19,308 nucleotides of DNA, from positions 15,925 through 35,232 of the forward strand of contig CAJTND010000007.1 in the NCBI GenBank assembly GCA_910577995.1. Direction: 5' to 3'. How positions within the stretch are numbered: position 1 is the first letter of the stretch; each line of letters opens with the position of its first letter. Origin of the DNA: an uncultured Christensenella sp. GTDB lineage: Bacteria; Bacillota; Clostridia; Christensenellales; Pumilibacteraceae. Below, one piece after another: positions 14,769-19,308 of the stretch. The notes under the pieces are model-generated. The model was not told the origin of the DNA. It worked only from the letters and a program-made list of their open reading frames with translations, and ran no database searches. Made by a program: the position numbers and the translations under genes.

Positions 14769-15527
14769 ATGATAGAATTTTTCGACGAGGACGGGATAAT
14801 TTCGCCCGAGGGTTCGATAGAGAACGGCGAGCAAATACGCGCGCTTGGCGCGACCGTTGCGATAACGGCGTTCAGCGATCATATTTTCGACGAGATACTC
14901 GCGCGCTACGGCGGAGAAAAGGTCGGGCGCATGAACGGCAGCGTCGTACTGCCCGTATACGTCATCCGCTCGGGCGGGAAAAATATCCTGCTCTATAAAA
15001 GCCCCGTCGGCGCCCCGTCGGCGGTCGGCGCGGCGGAACAGATATTTACCGTCGGCGTCGATAGCGTCGTCGCTTTCGGTATTTGCGGCGCGCTAACGGA
15101 CGTGCCCGAGCGCACGCTCATAGTGCCCGACCGCGCGTTCCGCGACGAGGGCACGAGCAGGCATTACGCGCCAGAGAGCGAGTTTATCGCAGTGAAAAAC
15201 GCGGACGCGGTAGCGGAGCACCTCGAAGCGCTTGGCTTGTCCGCGCTGAAAGGCGGTGTGTGGACAACCGACGGGTTTTACCGCGAAACGCGCACGCGCG
15301 CGGAATATGTGAAGTCGCTCGGCTGTGTCGCGGTCGATATGGAATGCGCCGCGCTCCAAGCGGCTTGCGACTTCCGCGGCAAGCGGTTCTACACGTTCTT
15401 CATAACCGCCGACAGCCTCGCGGGCGAGGAGTGGCAGCCCAATTATATACTCGATCCCAAGCTGTCCGCGCCCGACGGTATCGGCGCGGGCGCGGCGGTC
15501 AGGCTCTGCGAAAAGCTTTCGGGGTAG
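14769..15527 (+). CDS. Nucleoside phosphorylase (PNP/UDP family)
   Basis: A 252-aa enzyme that would split a nucleoside with phosphate into base and ribose 1-phosphate in the cytoplasm. Family marks: KSPVGAPSAVGAAEQ, the glycine motif VVAFGICGALTD, RDEGTSRHYAP, and VDMECAAL (the ribose-binding Glu of the PNP_UDP_1 family). The length is normal. The WTTDGFYRETRTR block resembles uridine phosphorylase-like members, but substrate choice between purine and uridine cannot be decided. The ATG at 14769 follows AAAGGAC (14755-14760), although the frame is open further upstream over the promoter. Its TAG stop directly abuts the stop of the convergent gene. Confidence 0.88.
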   Translation: MIEFFDEDGIISPEGSIENGEQIRALGATVAITAFSDHIFDEILARYGGEKVGRMNGSVVLPVYVIRSGGKNILLYKSPVGAPSAVGAAEQIFTVGVDSVVAFGICGALTDVPERTLIVPDRAFRDEGTSRHYAPESEFIAVKNADAVAEHLEALGLSALKGGVWTTDGFYRETRTRAEYVKSLGCVAVDMECAALQAACDFRGKRFYTFFITADSLAGEEWQPNYILDPKLSAPDGIGAGAAVRLCEKLSG

Positions 15528-16013
15528 CTACGGCGCGCCGACTTCGGTTATGTGTATGCCGCGGCGGCGCGGCGCGTTGTATGCGGACAGCGGCTTGCCG
15601 AAAGCGTCTATCGAGTGCGCGGCGACGTATATCTGCGAGCGCGTGATCTCGATGACGACGGGCGAGTGGAAAAAATCGCCGTCGGCATAGCCGAGCTGAA
15701 CGACGTCGCCGACTTCGAGCTCGTCGAGATCGACTTCGACTGCGCGCGGACCGAGCCCGTCGTTGCCTATAAGAAAGTTATACAGATATTCTACGCCCGT
15801 CCAGGACGGCGTGCGGTCTGAGGCGGAACGGTAGAACCAGCCGTAAAGCGGCTTGAAGTTCATTATACCCGCGCCCGCATAGATGCACTGCGACGCGAAG
15901 TTCGTACAGTCGCCGCCTATGCGGGAAAAGTCGTAATACTTGGGATTGCGCGAGTACGCCCACCGCTTGGCGTATGCGACGGCGGCGTTGCGGTCATAAG
16001 GCTTTACTGTCAT
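15528..16013 (-). CDS. Amidase_6-type putative amidase, no signal peptide
   Basis: A 161-aa protein on the minus strand. The start VKPYDRNAAVAYAKRWAY followed by YYDFSRIGGDCTNFASQ is typical of the Amidase_6 domain (papain/CHAP-like fold). Cys36 and His116 (DFFHSPVV) are the likely catalytic pair, and LEVGDVVQLGYADGD fits the family. Members are often sporulation- or wall-associated; no signal peptide is seen, so the protein is cytoplasmic or released by lysis. The frame stays open upstream to 16460, but that would cross the next gene; ATG 16013 gives the domain's natural start. No Shine-Dalgarno; a TATAAC lies 6 bases before the ATG, suggesting a leaderless transcript. It is convergent with the phosphorylase, with stop codons touching and no terminator. 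Confidence 0.82.
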   Translation of the reverse strand: MTVKPYDRNAAVAYAKRWAYSRNPKYYDFSRIGGDCTNFASQCIYAGAGIMNFKPLYGWFYRSASDRTPSWTGVEYLYNFLIGNDGLGPRAVEVDLDELEVGDVVQLGYADGDFFHSPVVIEITRSQIYVAAHSIDAFGKPLSAYNAPRRRGIHITEVGAP

Positions 16014-16070
16014 GCTACCGTTATATTCTGCGCGGCGCGTGCGCGTTACCCATAGACGAAAAAAGCGGTA

Positions 16071-16099
16071 TTGACAAAACGCGCAAAACGGCATATAAT
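16071..16099 (+). promoter_or_regulatory. Promoter of the LOG-phosphatase operon
   Basis: TTGACA (16071-16076), 17-bp spacer, TATAAT (16094-16099): full consensus, no TGn extension. The predicted start is near 16106; ribosome site CGGAGAG at 16116-16122. Confidence 0.8.
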
Positions 16100-16128
16100 A
16101 TATTTGAAGTTTTTTCGGAGAGTGGATC

Positions 16129-16710
16129 ATGAGGATCTGTGTATTCGGCGCGGCAAGCGCGCTGATAGATAAGAAGTTTGTCGACAGAACGGAACGCCTT
16201 TGCGAATCGCTTGCAAAGCGCGGACATTCGCTTGTTTTCGGCGCGGGCGCGACGGGGCTGATGGGCGCGGCGGCGCGCGGGTTCAAGCGCGGCGGCGGAA
16301 GGATTACGGGCGTTATCCCCAAGTTTTTCCGCGAGGACAGCGTAGAGATAATATACGACGGCTGCGACGAGCTTATTTTCACCGAGACCATGGCGGAGCG
16401 CAAGCAGACCATGGAGCGAAAAGCCGAGGCGTATATCATCGCGCCCGGCGGTATCGGCACGTTCGAGGAGTTCTTCGAGGTGCTTACGCTGAAACAGCTC
16501 GGCAGGCATACCTGCGCGATGGCGGTTTACGATATAGACGGGTTTTACGACGGGCTGGAACGGTTCATGGACGAGGTGACGGATAAGCGTTTCGTCAATC
16601 CGACTTGTAAAAGCCTGTATTCGCTCTTTGCCGACGACGAAAAGCTTATCGATTATCTCGAGAACTACACGCCGCCGACGACGCCGTGGCACGAGCTCAA
16701 AAACGGCTGA
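16129..16710 (+). CDS. LOG-family (TIGR00730) nucleotide phosphoribohydrolase
   Basis: A 193-aa Rossmann-fold protein of the LOG family, formerly labelled lysine decarboxylase. The motif PGGIGTFEE (106-114) is the family's PGGxGTxxE signature, and GLMGAAARG and GVIPKFF are further family blocks; METMAERKQTM-type residues (ERKQTM) precede the active site. Family members remove ribose 5-phosphate from cytokinin-type or related nucleoside monophosphates, releasing the base; the natural substrate in Bacillota is mostly unclear. Length is standard. First gene of an operon: the phosphatase gene starts 22 bases downstream. Divergent from the amidase gene. Confidence 0.88.
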   Translation: MRICVFGAASALIDKKFVDRTERLCESLAKRGHSLVFGAGATGLMGAAARGFKRGGGRITGVIPKFFREDSVEIIYDGCDELIFTETMAERKQTMERKAEAYIIAPGGIGTFEEFFEVLTLKQLGRHTCAMAVYDIDGFYDGLERFMDEVTDKRFVNPTCKSLYSLFADDEKLIDYLENYTPPTTPWHELKNG

Positions 16711-16732
16711 TCGTAAAAGGGAATGGCGTACT

Positions 16733-17203
16733 ATGGATAAAGAGAAAATAAAGGTTTGTTTCGTGTGTCTCGGCAATATCTGCCGCTCGCCGATGGCGGA
16801 GCTTGTGTTCGCCGACAAAACGGAAAAGCGCGGCATTGCCGACCGTTTCGAGATATCGAGCCGCGGCACGTCCGACGAGGAGGAAGGCAATCGCATATAT
16901 CCGCCCGCGGCGGCGGAGCTCGCTCGGCACGGCATTGGCGGAACGCACATTGCGCAGCGGCTGACCGCGGCGGAGGTAGAGGCAAGCGACTACGTGCTCG
17001 TCATGGACGGAAAGAACCTCCGCGATTCGTATCTTATAACCAACGGGCGTTTTGCCGACAAGATAAGCAAGCTCGGCGCGTATTCCGGCGCGGGCGATAT
17101 AATCGACCCGTGGTACAGCCGCGATTTTTCGCGGACGTACGCTGAGATAGACGCTGCGTGCGACGCGTTTTTGAGCGCGTTGGAACGGAACGGCAGGATA
17201 TAA
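16733..17203 (+). CDS. Low-molecular-weight protein tyrosine phosphatase
   Basis: A 156-aa cytoplasmic phosphatase. The P-loop FVCLGNICRSPMAE holds catalytic Cys12 and Arg18 (C-x5-R), and the general acid is Asp125 in DPWYSRDFSRTY. It would dephosphorylate phosphotyrosine proteins, often linked to capsule or polysaccharide regulation, or small phospho-metabolites. Neither a BY-kinase nor polysaccharide genes are nearby. The ATG at 16733 follows AAAAGGG (16715-16721); the open frame continues upstream only inside the LOG gene. Spacing of 22 bases to the LOG gene and the shared promoter suggest an operon. Confidence 0.93.
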   Translation: MDKEKIKVCFVCLGNICRSPMAELVFADKTEKRGIADRFEISSRGTSDEEEGNRIYPPAAAELARHGIGGTHIAQRLTAAEVEASDYVLVMDGKNLRDSYLITNGRFADKISKLGAYSGAGDIIDPWYSRDFSRTYAEIDAACDAFLSALERNGRI

Positions 17204-17239
17204 GGATAAACAAACCGCGCTTTCGGCGCGTTCGGAGCG

Positions 17240-17278
17240 AAACGCCGACTTCCGTCGGGGCAGGGAAGCGGCGTTTTT
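17240..17278 (+). terminator. Rho-independent terminator of the LOG-phosphatase operon
   Basis: AAACGCCG (17240-17247) pairs with CGGCGTTT (17269-17276), an inner CTTCC/GGAAG stem follows a single bulged A, and T5 ends the element. The 110 bases after it hold only AT-rich sequence with CATATG-type short palindromes and the next promoter. Confidence 0.83.
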
Positions 17279-17364
17279 GTATGCACTGCTGCGCATATAT
17301 GGGCAAAAGCCGCCGAATATACCATAGCTATACATATGCGTATATGATTACGCGAGGCAAAAAC

Positions 17365-17393
17365 TTGATTTTTTCCGTTTTCGGTGGTATAAT
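17365..17393 (+). promoter_or_regulatory. Promoter giving a leaderless transcript (17400 gene)
   Basis: TTGATT (17365-17370), 17-bp spacer, TATAAT (17388-17393) with extended -10 TGG (17385-17387). The ATG begins 7 bases after the last base of the -10 box, exactly where transcription should start. Confidence 0.7.
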
Positions 17394-17399
17394 CGGGTC

Positions 17400-18347
17400 A
17401 TGGATATAAAACAAACCGTCAAAGAATTGTTCGAGCCGACTTTCGAAGCCATAGGCGACAGCGAGCTCGATTACGAAAGGAAACGCGCGTTGCTGTACAA
17501 TATGTATTGCTTTGCGTGCGCGGTCTGCCCGGATTACGTCGGCACGCCGCATAAGACGCTGTTTGAATACGGCTGTTGTTTTTTGATAGAGCCCGAGCGT
17601 CATCCCGACTACAACAGGGACGAGCCCGAGTTCGTGCATACGGCGGCGTCGAGCGACGCACTGTCCTTCGGCGGACGGTGGTACGAGAAAAACGACAGGT
17701 ATTTTATCAAGTACGACTACGGCTCGAAGCTTTTCGACAAGCTGGCGACGGGCGGAGTGATACCGCCGCAGGACCGAGAGCGCATCCCCGCGCTGTCGCT
17801 GTATGCCGCGGTATATCTTTGCTGTAACATGTTCGCGGAGCTTCGCCCGCTGTGGTTTACGTATTATTTCTACCTCGACGCGACCAACGAGCCCGTCGAC
17901 GAGGAGTATGACGAAAAGCTTTTTTCGCTGTTGCATTCCGACGATGTGTACGATAAGGCGGTCGAGGCGCTCGGATCAATGCTGATAGGCGACGAGTCCG
18001 AGCTCGGCGAGGGCAAGCTATACAAGTGGTATAAGCCGTTTATCGCGCGGCGCAGGAAAACGCTGTTCGACGTGTTGGAAAAGCGCATGGCGCAAAAGGA
18101 TCTCGACTTTGTTTCCGAATATTCGACTGAAATGCTCAAAAACTATCCCGAAAACGCGACGCTCATGAATTGGAACGCCGCCGCGCGCACCGAGCGCATA
18201 ATCCGCGACAGGGACGCCGCCGCGCTCGGCGGACTGATAGCCGACCTCAAAGAATACATAGCGTTTTCGCCGTCGCCCGTGCTGTCCAAATACCTCAAAC
18301 TCGCCGAGCTGATGAAAAAGAACGTCGACAGCGGTCGAAATCAATAA
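17400..18347 (+). CDS. Hypothetical cytoplasmic protein (315 aa)
   Basis: Not recognised. A 315-aa protein without signal peptide or convincing transmembrane helices, acidic overall, rich in Tyr, Phe and Asp/Glu, with a mostly helical pattern. An aromatic stretch lies near 140-165 (LRPLWFTYYFYLD), and the C-terminal third has helix repeats that look TPR-like (about 210-310), but this is a guess. The ATG at 17400 has no Shine-Dalgarno and coincides with the predicted transcription start, so it is probably leaderless. It is monocistronic, ending at a strong bidirectional terminator. Codon use matches the neighbours, so recent transfer is unlikely. Confidence 0.8.
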   Translation: MDIKQTVKELFEPTFEAIGDSELDYERKRALLYNMYCFACAVCPDYVGTPHKTLFEYGCCFLIEPERHPDYNRDEPEFVHTAASSDALSFGGRWYEKNDRYFIKYDYGSKLFDKLATGGVIPPQDRERIPALSLYAAVYLCCNMFAELRPLWFTYYFYLDATNEPVDEEYDEKLFSLLHSDDVYDKAVEALGSMLIGDESELGEGKLYKWYKPFIARRRKTLFDVLEKRMAQKDLDFVSEYSTEMLKNYPENATLMNWNAAARTERIIRDRDAAALGGLIADLKEYIAFSPSPVLSKYLKLAELMKKNVDSGRNQ

Positions 18348-18384
18348 AAAAAGCGTCTTTGCCTTTTCGGTAAAGACGCTTTTT
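18348..18384. terminator. Bidirectional Rho-independent terminator
   Basis: A 13-bp stem AAAAAGCGTCTTT (18348-18360) and AAAGACGCTTTTT (18372-18384), with an 11-base loop. A run on the left and T run on the right let it serve both the plus-strand gene ending at 18347 and the minus-strand gene ending at 18395. Confidence 0.92.
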
Positions 18385-18394
18385 CCGTCGTGCG

Positions 18395-18691
18395 TTATTT
18401 CTTGATGAACGTCAGGCATTCCGCCGAGCCGTTGTCGTCCGTCGAGACCGTGATGCCGTTGGCGATGCACTTGGTCGCGTGGTTGAACAGGCAGGGCGCG
18501 TTGCAGCTGACCGCCGTGTCTACGGAGTTGTCGGGCTTGGAGAACTCCTGCGAGCTTTCGGTCTTGAGATCGGTCTCGGCTTTTTCGTAGGTCGTGCAAA
18601 GCGTGCCCTGCGAAACGGCGACGTCTTTGGCGCAGCAGCAGTAGCCGTGGTTGTATTTGCAGTTTTTTTGTCCGCATTTAAGGTCGTACAT
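18395..18691 (-). CDS. Cys-rich protein with tandem DUF1540-like modules
   Basis: A 98-aa cysteine-rich protein on the minus strand. Two related modules are seen: residues 4-36 (LKCGQKNCKYNHGYCCCAKDV, ending at C32) and about 58-95 (VSCNAPCLFNHATKCIANGI, then ECLTFIKK). The second follows the DUF1540 pattern, C-x3-C-x2-N-x4-C-x-A-x-GI, a small putative metal-binding domain of Clostridia, some of which are linked to spores. The first is a diverged version with an extra Cys cluster. The function is unknown. The ATG at 18691 is preferred: AAAAGGAG (18707-18700) lies 8 bases before it, while an ATG at 18697 would be only 2 bases away. The leader can form two hairpins. Confidence 0.82.
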   Translation of the reverse strand: MYDLKCGQKNCKYNHGYCCCAKDVAVSQGTLCTTYEKAETDLKTESSQEFSKPDNSVDTAVSCNAPCLFNHATKCIANGITVSTDDNGSAECLTFIKK

Positions 18692-18720
18692 GGTCATAGC
18701 TCCTTTTGTAAATATCGATC

Positions 18721-18762
18721 GCGGTCTTACCGCATCGGGTCTTTTCTTAGTATCGACCCGAT
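18721..18762 (-). other. Two hairpins in the leader of the DUF1540-like gene
   Basis: GCGGT (18721-18725) pairs with ACCGC (18729-18733), and ATCGGGTC (18734-18741) pairs with GACCCGAT (18755-18762). The two stems are directly adjacent and lie 14 bases from the ribosome site on the minus strand. Neither is followed by a T run. They could regulate translation or be an operator. Confidence 0.5.
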
Positions 18763-18864
18763 AACGTATTTTATACGCGAGGGCGCGCGAATATATCCGC
18801 GGCTCGGGTAGTATTAAGCGGTATAAGCGCGAAAACAATCGAATTAGCAACGGCGGACAAACTA

Positions 18865-18893
18865 TTGATTTTTGTCTTGTTTTATGCTATCAT
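18865..18893 (+). promoter_or_regulatory. Promoter giving a leaderless transcript (18900 gene)
   Basis: TTGATT (18865-18870), 17-bp spacer, TATCAT (18888-18893) with extended -10 TGC (18885-18887). The ATG begins at 18900, 7 bases after the -10 box: the same -35 sequence and the same geometry as the 17365 promoter. Confidence 0.65.
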
Positions 18894-18899
18894 TTGCTC

Positions 18900-19308
18900 A
18901 TGGAACGATCGCTTACCGATCATATCAAGAGTGCGGCGGCATTCGGAAAAGCGCGGCGCGAGCACGCCCGCGCGCTGTCCGCCGTTCCGCAGCGCAAAGC
19001 GACGCCGACGGAAACAGTTGTGTATGCACTGTTGCCGCCGACGCTCATTGCGGCGGGCGCGATGCCGTCGACGGGGATATTCTTCATGCCCGGCGCACTG
19101 TGCCTGTGCTATCTGCTTTACCGTCGGTTCGGCGCGTTGATGCCGCTTTTTACGATAGCTTTTTACGGCGTGTTTTCGCTTTGTTTCAATTACGACGTGC
19201 TGTCCGTCGCGTATCTCGTGTTCCTTCTCGTCGCGTTCGGCGGGCTCGCGTATGCGGCGCAGTACGGCTCGTTCATGACGGCGGTAACGCTCGCCGCGGT
19301 AACGGCGG
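18900..19308 (+). CDS. Polytopic membrane protein, N-terminal part (runs off the window)
   Basis: The frame is open from ATG 18900 to the window end (136 codons). A charged N terminus (MERSLTDHIKSAAAFGKARR, about 38 residues) is followed by hydrophobic segments: about 42-70, 72-82, 86-103, 104-121 and a further one starting near 124. This is the start of a multi-pass membrane protein. It faintly resembles the YybS/DUF2232 type of predicted membrane protein, but that cannot be established from this piece. No Shine-Dalgarno precedes the ATG, which coincides with the predicted start of transcription. It is divergent from the DUF1540-like gene. Confidence 0.7.
   Translation, partial: MERSLTDHIKSAAAFGKARREHARALSAVPQRKATPTETVVYALLPPTLIAAGAMPSTGIFFMPGALCLCYLLYRRFGALMPLFTIAFYGVFSLCFNYDVLSVAYLVFLLVAFGGLAYAAQYGSFMTAVTLAAVTA

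Noticed and set aside
17278..17292. A short repeat, TGTATGCACTG, at 17278 and 19020
   Set aside because: An 11-base match is expected many times by chance in 19 kb.
17204..17399. Possible small RNA or CATATG-type palindromes between the phosphatase and the 17400 gene
   Set aside because: Beyond the terminator and the promoter the sequence shows only short AT-rich palindromes with no convincing structure.

Overview
The window looks like a chromosomal stretch of a GC-rich member of the Bacillota, probably an uncultured gut-type Clostridia. The evidence is SpoVG, a LytTR two-component pair, a type III glutamine synthetase, SecG beside RNase R, DUF2089 and DUF1540 proteins, Shine-Dalgarno sites of the GGAGG type, and many GTG/TTG starts. 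Coding regions favour GC-rich codons, while the gene-free gaps are AT-rich. The exact taxon cannot be read from the sequence. I saw no tRNA, rRNA, insertion sequence, phage gene or CRISPR array.

Layout. (1) 1-89: tail of a membrane protein, followed by a terminator. (2) 218-2482: a two-component operon, an AgrC/GHKL-type sensor kinase and a LytTR regulator, with LytTR-like direct repeats upstream and a G10 homopolymer at the gene junction. (3) 2542-3446: spoVG and secG, each with its own promoter. (4) 3498-5516: RNase R. (5) 5554-7773: type III glutamine synthetase with a terminator-like hairpin inside its leader. (6) 7774-9467: an AT-rich promoter island driving a small ORF, a DUF2089 zinc-ribbon/HTH protein and an HMA-like protein with a poly-Asp/Glu stretch. 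(7) 9470-10486: a PfkB-family protein that lacks the GAGD catalytic Asp. (8) 10541-13622: ftsH and a single-pass membrane protein, probably one transcript. (9) 13674-15527: a secreted polysaccharide deacetylase and a nucleoside phosphorylase. (10) 15528-16013 (minus): an Amidase_6-type protein whose stop codon abuts that of the phosphorylase. (11) 16071-17278: LOG-family hydrolase and low-molecular-weight protein tyrosine phosphatase as an operon. (12) 17365-18384: an unknown protein with a leaderless start and a bidirectional terminator. (13) 18395-18691 (minus): a Cys-rich DUF1540-like protein. (14) 18865 to the end: the start of a polytopic membrane protein, also leaderless.

Most genes are housekeeping (protein export, membrane proteolysis, RNA decay, nitrogen assimilation, nucleoside salvage). 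The points worth following up are the G10 tract that could switch the sensor and regulator between separate and fused proteins, the putative LytTR autoregulatory site, leaderless starts with a fixed 6-nt gap between the -10 box and ATG, the terminator hairpin in the glutamine synthetase leader, the PfkB homologue with a degraded active site, and the DUF2089 operon. I did not find a complete, clearly new defence or mobile system.
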